Shown: in pieces, positions 1 to 7,888 of the stretch
Numbering within the stretch: position 1 is the stretch's first letter
How the letters are laid out: each line of letters opens with the position of its first letter
Origin: Paracoccaceae bacterium
GTDB lineage: Bacteria > Pseudomonadota > Alphaproteobacteria > Rhodobacterales > Rhodobacteraceae
DNA length: 13,014 nucleotides
Reading direction: 5' to 3'
NCBI GenBank assembly: GCA_003561595.1
Contig: PWWF01000295.1
Coordinates: 1 to 13,014 of the forward strand
Notes under the pieces: model-generated
Told to the model about the DNA's origin: nothing
The model's database searches: none
The model's input: only the letters and a program-made list of their open reading frames with translations
Made by a program: the position numbers and the translations under genes

Positions 1-199
1 ACACAGCGGCGTTTGGTGGGGGCACGTGGGTCCATGGTGAAACAGATGGCGCGTTCTCTCGCGCAGCAATCCCGTGCGCGATCAGCGCGGCCGCCTGTTC
101 GGGCGCGGGATTCAGGCTGACGGTAATCGGCGTGACAGCCACGATCAGCACAATCCGGGGCGTTTGGCCGCCGTTTTCAGGATAAATTAATTCATCCAT
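1..199 (-). CDS. Partial hypothetical protein, running off the left edge
   Basis: An open frame starts at an ATG (complement of 197-199) and stays open for 66 codons to the window edge, so its C-terminus is missing. It begins MDELIYPENGG, followed by a hydrophobic stretch (PRIVLIVAVTPITVSL) and then an Ala-rich, helix-like segment (PAPEQAAALIAHGIAAREN). The central codons have the G/C-rich third positions typical of the other genes here, but the first few are AT-rich. No convincing Shine-Dalgarno sequence precedes the ATG, so the start is uncertain. I do not recognise the family. It is divergent from the histidine kinase at 450. It could be a real small protein, the N-terminus of a longer one, or chance. 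Confidence 0.35.
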   Translation of the reverse strand, partial: MDELIYPENGGQTPRIVLIVAVTPITVSLNPAPEQAAALIAHGIAARENAPSVSPWTHVPPPNAAV

Positions 200-449
200 G
201 ACGTATTTGTGGGCATGTTCACAGCAGCGCCATACGGACGAACTGCGCTCCACCATTGAGAATGTCGCGCCCGGATTCCTTGTTCCATTGCATTTTGCGC
301 AAGCGCGGCCCTAAAGTGCAGGAACGCTTTGGCGAGAACGACTAATGGGTGTATAACCAGGCACATGTTTCAACCATGGGTAGCAATTCGCCGGGGTGTG
401 CACGTGGCCGGATCCAGGATGCCTTTGACAGTCTGTATGAGGCGCGATC
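200..449. other. Gene-poor stretch with possible short leader ORF
   Basis: This stretch has no gene I can name. One plus-strand frame is open up to a stop at 343-345 and ends in PKVQERFGEND. The same frame reopens after that stop, and an ATG at 376 gives a 25-codon ORF ending DAFDSLYEARS whose stop (451-453) overlaps the GTG start of the histidine kinase. That overlap could allow translational coupling or could be chance. Sequence around 181-200 is AT-rich, the most likely place for a promoter, but I see no convincing -35/-10 pair. Confidence 0.3.
439..442 (+). promoter_or_regulatory. Ribosome binding site deciding a GTG start
   Basis: GAGG at 439-442 lies seven bases upstream of the GTG at 450. 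It supports GTG as the start of the histidine kinase rather than a later ATG, which would cut into the first membrane segment. Confidence 0.6.
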
Positions 450-3104
450 GTGACTGAATGCTTCGCGCTGGCGCAGGCCGGGCTGATCGACCGGGTTGCC
501 GCGCTGATGCTGCTGGTCCTGCTGGTGGTGATGGTCTGGGTCGCACGCTTTCACCGGTTCCACGGCAAGACATTCTTTCTGGTCAGTCTGGTCGCCGCGA
601 TCCTGTGGCTGACATCGATCACACTCGAAAACCGCGCCCTCGAAGAGGGATGCAAACTGGTCTGGGCCAAATTCGCCTGGCTGTGGATCGGGCTGCTGCC
701 GACGGCGCTGTTCTTTTTCATCGACGATTATGCCCGCGCGCGCGACCGCTGGCATGACAGGCGGCGGACGCTGCTGCTTTTTGGCGGGCCGCTGACCATT
801 TTCGCGATGGCGGCGACGAATAGCTGGTACGGGCTGTTCTATGGCCCCGAGACCCGCCTGATGACCGAGGGGCCGCAAAGCGGTCAGGTCTATTTCGATC
901 ACGGGCCGCTATTCTATCTGGCAACGGCGTGGCTGTATTTCTTTATCACCGCCGGGGTGTTGGTGCTTTTGCGCGGGCTGCGCGGCGCGCACAGGGCGCA
1001 TCGGCCGTTTTTCATCGCCTGGCTGCTGGTATTCGCACTGCCGGTCACGGCCAATCTGAGCTATGTCATCGGCGGATATACCGTGTTCGGGCTGGACCCC
1101 ACGGCCTATGCCTATGCGCTGATGATGATGGCGCTGTCGGGCTTCATCATCTCTGACCGGATGCTGGATCTGCGCGCCGTCGCGCTGGAGGTCTTGTGGC
1201 GCAACACCCCCGCGCCCCTGATGATCGTCATGCCCGATGGCCGCGTGGCATCGGCCAACCCGTCTGCCTTGAAGTTGGCGGGAAAATCGCGTGCCGGGGG
1301 CAACATTGCTGATTGGGGGCCGCTGGGGCCGCATGCCGACCAGATGATGGCGCTCGATCCGGCGGCTGGCCCTGTCGCGCTCGATCTGGGCGAGCGTCGG
1401 GTGGAGATGAAGGTGCTGCAGATCGAAACGCCGCTCGACCGCGACAAGGAGATGGGGCGCGTGTTGTGGCTGAATGACGTGACCCTGCGCCATGAATTGG
1501 AGGAACGGCTGGCGGATGAGCGGGATTATCTGCAATTGCTGATGCAGACCACGATGACCGGCATTGTCGCACTGGACGCGACAGGCCGCGTGACCTTTGC
1601 CAATGCGGAGGTCGGCAAACTGACCGGACATGATGCCGATACCATCCCCGGCATGCAGCATGCAGAGCTTTTTCCGCCGCTGCCGCAGCCGGATGCGGGC
1701 GCGCCCCCCTGTTTCGCCAGCCTGATCAATGCGGCAGACTCGCAACGCGAGGTGCGTGTGAGTTTCGTGCGCGCTGATGGCGCCGCGCGCATCCTGTCGG
1801 TCAATGTCGCGCGGGTGGATCGCCCCGGCGTCGCGGCGCGGATCGTCTGCGCGCTGGCCGATATCACCGAACAGCTTGAAACCGAACGCTCGCTGGAAGC
1901 GGCGCGCGACCGGGCCGAGGCGGCGAACCGCACAAAATCGCAATTCCTCGCCAACATGAGCCATGAAATCCGCACGCCGCTGAACGGGGTGCTGGGCATG
2001 GCAGAGATGCTGGAACAAGCACTTGAGGACCCCCGCGCCCGCACCATGGCGCGCACGATCCGCGACAGCGGTGCCACCTTGCTCAATGTCCTCAATGACG
2101 TGCTGGACATGTCGCGGATCGAGGCCGGCAAGATGCAGATCGAAGATCAGCCCTTTGCCGTCTGTGCGATCGGAGAGCGTATCGCCGCGCTGCACGCCCC
2201 GGCAGCCGAGGACAAGGGCGTGTCATTCCACCTGCACGGCCCCGGCGCGGGGGCCCCCGCCCGGCGCGGGGACCTGCATCGCATCCTGCAGGTCGTGCAT
2301 AATCTGGTCAGCAACGCGATCAAATTCACCGAAAGCGGCAGTGTCACGGTCGAGATAGAGGGGACGGCGGGCGCGCCCCTTGTCATCCGGGTGCGCGATA
2401 CCGGCATCGGGATGAGTGCGGAACAGGCCGCACGCATCTTTTCCGGGTTCGAGCAGGCGGATGGGTCGGTCGCGCGACGCTTTGGCGGCACCGGGCTGGG
2501 GCTGGCCATCACACGCGGGCTGGTCGATCAGATGCAGGGCGAGATCGCGCTGGACACCGAGCTGGGGCGCGGCACCTGCGTCACCCTGCGCCTGCCGCTT
2601 GCCGAATGCACCCTGCCCGCGGACGGGGTATTGCCCACCCTGCCCCCGTCCGAGGGTGAACCGGCCCCCGAGAGCGCGCCGCCTCTGTCGGGCCTGTCCT
2701 TTATCGCCGCCGATGACAGCGCGGTGAACCGCACATTGCTGGGGATGATGCTGAAACGCGCGGGCGCCTCGGTGCATATGTGCGAGGGCGGGCATGATTT
2801 GCTGGCCGCTTGGCGTCCGGGGGCGTTCGATGCCGTGCTGCTGGATATCTCGATGCCCGATCTGGACGGGATCGCGACCCTTGCCGAATTGCAGCGCCGC
2901 GCAGCCGATCAGGGCGCAGATCCGCCCGTCGCGCTGGCGATCACGGCAAATGTCATGACGCATCACATCACGGAATATCACGCGGCCGGGTTTGCAGGCC
3001 ATGTCGGCAAACCGTTCCAGTCGGCCCCGCTGGTGGCCGAGATTTTGCGCGTCACGCGCCATGTCAATCTTCCGGCTGCACCTGTTGCGCAGCGCCAGGC
3101 CTGA
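450..3104 (+). CDS. 7TM hybrid sensor histidine kinase/response regulator
   Basis: An 884-residue inner-membrane hybrid sensor kinase. Residues about 15-235 hold seven hydrophobic segments resembling the 7TM sensor region of histidine kinases (HisKA_7TM type). Two PAS-like regions follow (about 248-352 and 365-478), then a short coiled linker. The HisKA domain has the H-box SHEIRTPLNG with phospho-acceptor His505. The ATPase domain has the N-box Asn622, DTGIG at 650-654 and GGTGLGL at 679-685. A C-terminal receiver (about 749-870) has the acidic pair Asp755/Asp756, phospho-acceptor Asp799, Thr832 and Lys854, so all catalytic residues are present. It is expected to autophosphorylate on His505 and pass phosphate to Asp799. 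No Hpt protein or separate response regulator lies in the window, so its partner is unknown. The signal is also unknown. The GTG start is supported by GAGG at 439-442. Confidence 0.93.
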   Translation: MTECFALAQAGLIDRVAALMLLVLLVVMVWVARFHRFHGKTFFLVSLVAAILWLTSITLENRALEEGCKLVWAKFAWLWIGLLPTALFFFIDDYARARDRWHDRRRTLLLFGGPLTIFAMAATNSWYGLFYGPETRLMTEGPQSGQVYFDHGPLFYLATAWLYFFITAGVLVLLRGLRGAHRAHRPFFIAWLLVFALPVTANLSYVIGGYTVFGLDPTAYAYALMMMALSGFIISDRMLDLRAVALEVLWRNTPAPLMIVMPDGRVASANPSALKLAGKSRAGGNIADWGPLGPHADQMMALDPAAGPVALDLGERRVEMKVLQIETPLDRDKEMGRVLWLNDVTLRHELEERLADERDYLQLLMQTTMTGIVALDATGRVTFANAEVGKLTGHDADTIPGMQHAELFPPLPQPDAGAPPCFASLINAADSQREVRVSFVRADGAARILSVNVARVDRPGVAARIVCALADITEQLETERSLEAARDRAEAANRTKSQFLANMSHEIRTPLNGVLGMAEMLEQALEDPRARTMARTIRDSGATLLNVLNDVLDMSRIEAGKMQIEDQPFAVCAIGERIAALHAPAAEDKGVSFHLHGPGAGAPARRGDLHRILQVVHNLVSNAIKFTESGSVTVEIEGTAGAPLVIRVRDTGIGMSAEQAARIFSGFEQADGSVARRFGGTGLGLAITRGLVDQMQGEIALDTELGRGTCVTLRLPLAECTLPADGVLPTLPPSEGEPAPESAPPLSGLSFIAADDSAVNRTLLGMMLKRAGASVHMCEGGHDLLAAWRPGAFDAVLLDISMPDLDGIATLAELQRRAADQGADPPVALAITANVMTHHITEYHAAGFAGHVGKPFQSAPLVAEILRVTRHVNLPAAPVAQRQA

Positions 3105-3112
3105 ATGACGAA

Positions 3113-3135
3113 CGCCGGGGGCAAAGCCCCCGGCG
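3113..3135. terminator. GC-rich hairpin between convergent genes
   Basis: A perfect 10-bp inverted repeat (CGCCGGGGGC at 3113-3122 and its complement at 3126-3135) with an AAA loop lies eight bases after the histidine kinase stop and about 20 bases beyond the end of the facing FMN reductase gene. It is well placed to end transcription from both sides. Neither side has a T-run, so it is not a textbook intrinsic terminator and may instead protect 3' ends or act with Rho. Confidence 0.6.
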
Positions 3136-3156
3136 CACACAGATCTGACAGCAGGT

Positions 3157-3744
3157 TCAGCCGCGCGCGGCCATGGTCGCGCGGGCCCACCAATCCAGCT
3201 CATCCAGCATCGCATCGGCGGACGGCCCGATGGACCCCTCGATCTCGGACAGCGGTTTTTCCTGCCCGCCCAGCGGATGCACGGCAAAGAAATCACTGCC
3301 GCCGATATGCACGGCGGACCGGGTCGCGGCCATCTGCAGCTCGATCCCGATGGTGCGCAGATGCTCCGCCGCGCGCGTGCCCCCGACCGAGCCATAGCTG
3401 ACAATGCCGAATGCCTTGCGGTTCCATTCGACATAGGCCTGATCGAGCGCGTTTTTCAGCGCGCCGGGGATCGAGCGGTTATATTCGGGCGTGACAAAGA
3501 TGAACCCGTCATACTGGGCCAGCGTCTCTTGCCACTTGCGCGCTTTCGCATCCTCGCTGGGCATCCAGGCATTCGACGCGGCCTCATTGAACATGGGCAG
3601 GTCGAAATCCTTCAGGTCCAGCAGATCGACCTCCCAGCCGTCGCGGGTTTTCGCGCGGGCAAGGATCCAGTCTGCGGGGGTGCGGCCGAAACGCGCATCG
3701 CGCGTCGCGCCGACGATGACGGCTATCTTGGGGCTGTGTGCCAC
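3157..3744 (-). CDS. NADPH-dependent FMN reductase family protein
   Basis: A 195-residue flavodoxin-fold oxidoreductase of the NADPH-dependent FMN reductase family (PF03358-like). Members bind FMN and reduce flavins, quinones, azo compounds or other electrophiles with NAD(P)H in the cytosol. The phosphate-binding loop near the N-terminus reads GATRDARFG (residues 12-20). The family hallmark [17 protein letters not shown] begins at residue 85. A second flavin-contacting loop, SYGSVGG, lies at 116-122. Length fits the family (about 180-200). I chose the GTG at 3744 because an AGGAG lies eight bases upstream. In-frame upstream starts would place that site inside the coding sequence. The gene faces the histidine kinase and is divergent from cobT. 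The physiological substrate cannot be read from sequence. Confidence 0.9.
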   Translation of the reverse strand: MAHSPKIAVIVGATRDARFGRTPADWILARAKTRDGWEVDLLDLKDFDLPMFNEAASNAWMPSEDAKARKWQETLAQYDGFIFVTPEYNRSIPGALKNALDQAYVEWNRKAFGIVSYGSVGGTRAAEHLRTIGIELQMAATRSAVHIGGSDFFAVHPLGGQEKPLSEIEGSIGPSADAMLDELDWWARATMAARG

Positions 3745-3752
3745 GGAAATGT

Positions 3753-3757
3753 CTCCT
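3753..3757 (-). promoter_or_regulatory. Ribosome binding site deciding the FMN reductase start
   Basis: AGGAG on the minus strand (complement of 3753-3757), eight bases before the GTG at 3744. This is the strongest start signal for the gene and argues against the longer ATG and upstream starts. Confidence 0.75.
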
Positions 3758-3998
3758 GTTAACATTGTCTGACACACGGTATCTGCGCAACCGCACGGGG
3801 TTTTGGAATGGCCATGTCTGCACAGCCCCTGTGCGCAGCCCTGTCACGCAGGCCCTTGCATCCCGGCCCCTGCCGCGCGGGGTGCGGACGACTCGGCCTC
3901 CCTACCCCGCGATATGCGCTGTTCGCGCGCAGGGTGCTTTCTTTCCGCGCCGTGCTGGGCTATCTCGCAGACAGGACAGGAACAGCAGCAGTGCCCCC

Positions 3999-5870
3999 AT
4001 GACCCGCAATGACAACCCGGCCGATCCGTTCAAGAAAGCCCTTACCGAAGCGTCGCGCACGATGGCGGATGCGCGCGAGTTGAATGTCACCTATTCGGTG
4101 GACCCTCCGGGGCTGAGCGGCGACACCATGCGCCTGCCACAGGTCACCCGCCGCATGACCCGCGATGAGGTGCTTCTGGCGCGCGGCACGGCCGATACGC
4201 TGGCGCTGCGCCACCGCTTTCACGATGCGCCCACGCATAACCGCTACATGCCGCAGGGCCAGATGGCGCGCGATCTGTATCAGGCGATGGAAGAGGCCCG
4301 CTGCGAAGCGGTGGGCGCGCGCCACATGCCCGGCACGTCCAAGAATATCGACGCGCGCATCGCGCATGACGCCGCGCGCAAGGGCTATGCCCAGATCCGC
4401 GACCGGCAGGATGCCCCCCTGCCCGTGGCCGCGTCCTACATGATCCGGCAACTGGCCACGGGCCGCGATCTGCCCGAAGGCGCGGATCATGTGCTCGATC
4501 TGTGGCGCGGTTTCATCGAGGAACGCGCAGGCGGCACGCTGGAAACGCTTGATGATGTGCTGGCCGATCAGACGGCCTTTGCCCGGCTGGCGCGGCAGAT
4601 GATCGACGATCTGGGCTATGGCGACCAGTTGGGCGATGACCCCGATGATACCGGCGATGAGGATGAGGGCACCGAGGATAACAGCGAGGACGAACCAGAG
4701 GAGCCCGAAAACCCCGACAGCGAGGGCCAGGAAGACGACAGCGCGGAGGATGACAGCGAAGAGGACGGCACCCCCCAGGACAGCGCGCAGGCCGATGTCG
4801 CGCTGGATGAGGATGCCGATGAGGACATGTCGGATGAAACCGAGATGCCCGAGGGCGAAGCGCCCCTTGATCCGCCCCCTCCCCCGCCCCATTCCGAGGC
4901 GAGCCAGGATTACAAGGTGTTCGAGACGGCTTTTGACGAAGAGGTTCAGGCCGAGGATCTGGCCGAACCTGCGGAACTGGAACGCCTGCGCGCCTATCTC
5001 GACCAGCAGTTGGAGCCGCTGAAAGGCGCTGTGGCACGGCTGGCCAACAAGCTGCAACGCCGCTTGCAGGCACAGCAGAACCGGTCGTGGAATTTCGATC
5101 TCGAAGAAGGGATCCTCGATGCCGGACGGCTGGCGCGGGTGGTGGCCAACCCGACCACGCCGCTGTCGTTCAAGCAGGAAACCGATACCGAATTCCGTGA
5201 CACGGTCGTGACGCTTTTGCTGGACAATTCGGGCTCTATGCGCGGGCGACCGATCTCGATTGCCGCGATCTGCGCCGATGTGCTGGCCCGCACGCTGGAG
5301 CGCTGCAGCGTCAAGGTCGAGATTCTGGGCTTTACCACCCGCGCCTGGAAAGGCGGGCAATCGCGCGAGCGTTGGCTGCAAGAGGGGCGCAGCCTGCAAC
5401 CGGGCCGGCTGAACGATCTGCGCCACATCATCTACAAACAGGCCGATGCGCCCTGGCGGCGCGTGCGCCCCAATCTGGGCCTGATGATGAAAGAAGGGCT
5501 TTTGAAGGAAAACATCGATGGCGAGGCGCTGGAATGGGCGCATCGCCGCATGGTCGCCCGGCCCGAGGCGCGGCGTATCCTGATGGTCATTTCCGACGGC
5601 GCGCCGGTTGATGATTCGACCCTGTCGGTGAACCCCGCGAACTACCTCGAAAAGCACCTGCGCGACGTGATCGCCATGGTAGAGCGGCGCAAACAGGTCG
5701 AATTGCTGGCTATTGGCATCGGCCATGATGTGACGCGCTATTACGAACGCGCGGTCACGATCACCGATGTCGAACAGCTCGCCGGGGCGATGACCGAACA
5801 ACTCGCGGCCCTGTTCGACAAGGACCCCCGCGCCCGCGCCCGGTTCAGCGGGATGCGTCGCGCGATGTGA
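3999..5870 (+). CDS. cobT: Cobaltochelatase subunit CobT
   Basis: A 623-residue CobT, the VWA-domain subunit of the aerobic (late cobalt insertion) cobaltochelatase. With the AAA+ protein CobS it forms the ATP-driven chaperone complex that lets CobN insert Co2+ into hydrogenobyrinic acid a,c-diamide during cobalamin synthesis. The N-terminal part (about 1-205) matches the CobT family. Residues about 208-302 form an extremely acidic Asp/Glu-rich linker ending in a run of six prolines. The C-terminal VWA domain has the MIDAS motif DNSGS at 409-413. Length is typical (about 620-640). The ATG at 3999 starts the recognisable [15 protein letters not shown]. The frame stays open upstream, but that part looks like untranslated leader. 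The Shine-Dalgarno is weak: the nearest AGGA is about 17 bases away. cobS, usually close by, is not in this window. A strong terminator follows. Confidence 0.95.
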   Translation: MTRNDNPADPFKKALTEASRTMADARELNVTYSVDPPGLSGDTMRLPQVTRRMTRDEVLLARGTADTLALRHRFHDAPTHNRYMPQGQMARDLYQAMEEARCEAVGARHMPGTSKNIDARIAHDAARKGYAQIRDRQDAPLPVAASYMIRQLATGRDLPEGADHVLDLWRGFIEERAGGTLETLDDVLADQTAFARLARQMIDDLGYGDQLGDDPDDTGDEDEGTEDNSEDEPEEPENPDSEGQEDDSAEDDSEEDGTPQDSAQADVALDEDADEDMSDETEMPEGEAPLDPPPPPPHSEASQDYKVFETAFDEEVQAEDLAEPAELERLRAYLDQQLEPLKGAVARLANKLQRRLQAQQNRSWNFDLEEGILDAGRLARVVANPTTPLSFKQETDTEFRDTVVTLLLDNSGSMRGRPISIAAICADVLARTLERCSVKVEILGFTTRAWKGGQSRERWLQEGRSLQPGRLNDLRHIIYKQADAPWRRVRPNLGLMMKEGLLKENIDGEALEWAHRRMVARPEARRILMVISDGAPVDDSTLSVNPANYLEKHLRDVIAMVERRKQVELLAIGIGHDVTRYYERAVTITDVEQLAGAMTEQLAALFDKDPRARARFSGMRRAM

Positions 5871-5894
5871 CACGCAGCCCCTGCGCCATGGCCC

Positions 5895-5918
5895 GCCAAT
5901 GCGCCCTTGTGCATTGGC
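5895..5918 (+). repeat. Inverted repeat, first of two tandem hairpins after cobT
   Basis: GCCAATGC at 5895-5902 and its exact complement GCATTGGC at 5911-5918 surround an eight-base loop. It lies 25 bases after the cobT stop and one base before the outer arm of the terminator at 5920. It may help termination or stabilise the cobT mRNA 3' end. Confidence 0.6.
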
Positions 5919-5919
5919 A

Positions 5920-5971
5920 GCGCCCGTGAAGGGCATCTGGGTGGGTGGGCGGGCCCTGAACGGGCGCTTTT
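5920..5971 (+). terminator. Rho-independent terminator of cobT
   Basis: The outer stem is GCGCCCGT (5920-5927) with ACGGGCGC (5960-5967). After a symmetric GA/GA internal loop, an inner stem AGGGC (5930-5934) pairs with GCCCT (5953-5957). The tail reads TTTTCTTTCT. This is a classic intrinsic terminator on the cobT strand and separates cobT from the ABC-F gene. Its large loop carries a G-quadruplex motif. Confidence 0.85.
5939..5953 (+). other. G-quadruplex motif in the terminator loop
   Basis: GGGTGGGTGGGCGGG: four runs of three G separated by single bases, the arrangement expected to form a very stable quadruplex in RNA or DNA. It lies on the cobT mRNA strand inside the loop of the terminator hairpin and overlaps the inner stem by one base (5953). 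Folding is predicted from sequence only. Confidence 0.6.
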
Positions 5972-5995
5972 CTTTCTCCGCCACCAGCGCTTGAC

Positions 5996-6009
5996 CTTGC
6001 CCCGGCAAG
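5996..6009. repeat. Short palindrome upstream of the ABC-F start
   Basis: CTTGCC and GGCAAG (5996-6001 and 6004-6009) form a perfect inverted repeat with a two-base centre, ending 16 bases before the ATG at 6026. It also overlaps a CTTGAC (5990-5995) resembling the alphaproteobacterial -35 element, though no good -10 follows. It could be an operator for the ABC-F gene. Evidence is limited to position and symmetry. Confidence 0.35.
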
Positions 6010-6025
6010 CAGGCACTTGTCCCCC

Positions 6026-7888
6026 ATGCTCCAGATCGACGATATCAGCTTTTCCATCGATGGCCGCCCCCTGCTGGAACATGCAGGCGCGCGCATCCCG
6101 TCAGGCCACAAGGTCGGGCTTGTGGGGCGCAACGGGTCCGGAAAGACCACGCTTTTTCGCCTGATCCGCGGCGAACTTGCGCTCGAAGGGGGCAGCATCT
6201 CGCTGCCGTCGCGCGCGCGCATTGGCGGTGTGGCGCAGGAAGTGCCATCGTCATCCACCTCGCTGTTGCAGACGGTGCTGAATGCCGATGCCGAACGCGC
6301 CGCCCTGATGGCAGAGGCCGAAACCGCCACCGCACCTGACCGGATCGCCGCCGTGCAGACACGGCTGGCCGATATCGACGCCTGGTCAGCCGAGGGGCGC
6401 GCGAGCGCGATCCTCAAGGGGTTGGGCTTTGACACTGACGCGCAGGCGCGCCCCTGTTCCGATTTCTCGGGCGGCTGGCGGATGCGCGTGGCGCTGGCCG
6501 GGGTGCTGTTCGCCCAGCCCGATCTGCTGCTGCTGGATGAGCCGACGAACTATCTCGACCTTGAAGGGGCGCTGTGGCTGGAAAGCTATCTGGCGCGCTA
6601 TCCGCATACGGTCATCATCATCAGCCATGACCGGGGCCTTTTGAACCGCGCGGTAGACCATATCCTGCATCTCGAGGATCGCAAGCTGACCCTCTACACA
6701 GGCGGCTATGACACATTCGCCAGGCTGCGCGCCGAACAGCGCGCGGTGCAGGCCGCCGAAGCCGCCAAGGTCGCGGCGCGCCGCGCGCATATGCAGAAAT
6801 TCGTGGACCGGTTCCGCGCGCAGGCCACCAAGGCCAAACAGGCGCAGTCCCGCGTCAAGATGCTGGAAAAGCTGCAACCCATCACCCCGCCCGCCGAGGC
6901 TGCGCGCCATGTCTTTACCTTCCCCGCGCCCGAAGAACTCTCGCCCCCCATCCTGCGGCTGGAAGAGGCGTCGGTAGGCTATGGCGGCCCGCCGGTGCTG
7001 CGCAAGCTGAACCTGCGCATCGATCAGGATGACCGCATCGCGCTTCTGGGCCGCAATGGCGAAGGCAAATCGACCCTGTCGAAACTGCTGGCCGAAAAGC
7101 TTGAGGGCCACGGCACGATCACCCGCGCATCAAAACTGCGGGTGGGCTATTTCGCGCAACACCAGGTGGATGAGCTGGAACTGGACGAGACACCGCTGCA
7201 ACACTTGCAACGCGTCCGCCCGACGGAGGGGCAGCCGAAACTGCGCGCGCGCCTCGCGGGCTTCGGGCTGATGGCCGATCAGGCCGACACGGTGGTTGCG
7301 CGCCTGTCGGGCGGGCAGAAAGCGCGGCTGTCGCTGCTTCTGGCCACGCTCGACGCGCCGCATCTGCTGATCCTTGATGAGCCGACCAACCATCTGGACA
7401 TGGAAAGCCGCGAGGCGCTGGTCGAGGCGCTGAGCGCTTATTCGGGCGCCGTGGTGCTGGTCAGCCATGACATGCATCTGCTGTCGCTGATCGCCGACCG
7501 GCTGTGGCTGGTGGCAAACGGGCACGTCACCCCCTATGAGGATGATCTGGACAGCTACCGCGCGCTGCTTCTGGCTGGCGATGCGAAACCCGCGCGCGAA
7601 AAGCCCCGCCCTGCCCCCAAACGCGCCAGCCGCGACGATATCGCGACCCTGCGCAGCGCCCTGCGCAAATCCGAGGCGCGTGTCGAAAAGCTGGAAGAGA
7701 TGCGCGACCGGCTGGCAAAGAAACTCGCCGATCCCGCATTATACGAGGCCGAGCGCGTGCAGGAATTGCAGGTCTGGCAGGACAAATATGCCGAGGTGAT
7801 GGAGGGGCTGGACCGGGCCGAGGGGCTGTGGGTCAAGGCGCAGGCGGCGCTGGACGCGGCGCAGGAAAGTGCTGTCACCCCATCATGA
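6026..7888 (+). CDS. ABC-F family ATPase, YheS-like
   Basis: A 620-residue soluble ABC-F protein with two ATP-binding cassettes and no membrane domain. Cassette 1 has Walker A GRNGSGKT at 34-41, signature SGGW at 148-151 and Walker B LLLLDEPTN with Glu172. Cassette 2 has Walker A GRNGEGKS at 342-349 and Walker B LLILDEPTNHLD with Glu452. The linker between them has the charged DRFRAQATKAKQAQSR segment. The C-terminus (about 540-615) is a predicted coiled coil. The sequence runs closely parallel to E. coli YheS, including DFSGGWRMR. ABC-F proteins of this kind act on the ribosome; the role of YheS itself is not settled. The ATG at 6026 is preferred over a TTG at 6017, where the only purine-rich stretch is too close. 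No strong ribosome site is visible, so the mRNA may be leaderless. It overlaps the next gene tail-to-tail by 14 bases. Confidence 0.93.
   Translation: MLQIDDISFSIDGRPLLEHAGARIPSGHKVGLVGRNGSGKTTLFRLIRGELALEGGSISLPSRARIGGVAQEVPSSSTSLLQTVLNADAERAALMAEAETATAPDRIAAVQTRLADIDAWSAEGRASAILKGLGFDTDAQARPCSDFSGGWRMRVALAGVLFAQPDLLLLDEPTNYLDLEGALWLESYLARYPHTVIIISHDRGLLNRAVDHILHLEDRKLTLYTGGYDTFARLRAEQRAVQAAEAAKVAARRAHMQKFVDRFRAQATKAKQAQSRVKMLEKLQPITPPAEAARHVFTFPAPEELSPPILRLEEASVGYGGPPVLRKLNLRIDQDDRIALLGRNGEGKSTLSKLLAEKLEGHGTITRASKLRVGYFAQHQVDELELDETPLQHLQRVRPTEGQPKLRARLAGFGLMADQADTVVARLSGGQKARLSLLLATLDAPHLLILDEPTNHLDMESREALVEALSAYSGAVVLVSHDMHLLSLIADRLWLVANGHVTPYEDDLDSYRALLLAGDAKPAREKPRPAPKRASRDDIATLRSALRKSEARVEKLEEMRDRLAKKLADPALYEAERVQELQVWQDKYAEVMEGLDRAEGLWVKAQAALDAAQESAVTPS

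Noticed and set aside
909..2195. 428-codon minus-strand open frame opposite the histidine kinase
   Set aside because: His/Gln/Arg-rich composition typical of antisense shadows, while the plus strand has complete kinase motifs.
2223..3434. 403-codon minus-strand open frame across the kinase end and the FMN reductase
   Set aside because: Crosses a terminator hairpin and overlaps two well-supported genes in the wrong frame.
3738..3998. Upstream extension of cobT by 87 codons
   Set aside because: Arg/Pro-rich, non-family sequence overlapping the divergent FMN reductase start. CobT homologues begin near 3999.
3745..3998. Cobalamin riboswitch upstream of cobT
   Set aside because: I looked for a B12-box-like core and saw none. 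A covariance-model scan would settle it.
3960..6008. 682-codon minus-strand open frame opposite cobT
   Set aside because: It mirrors the cobT codon pattern in GC-rich DNA, has low-complexity Ile/Ala/Val runs opposite the acidic linker, and matches no family. It is a shadow.
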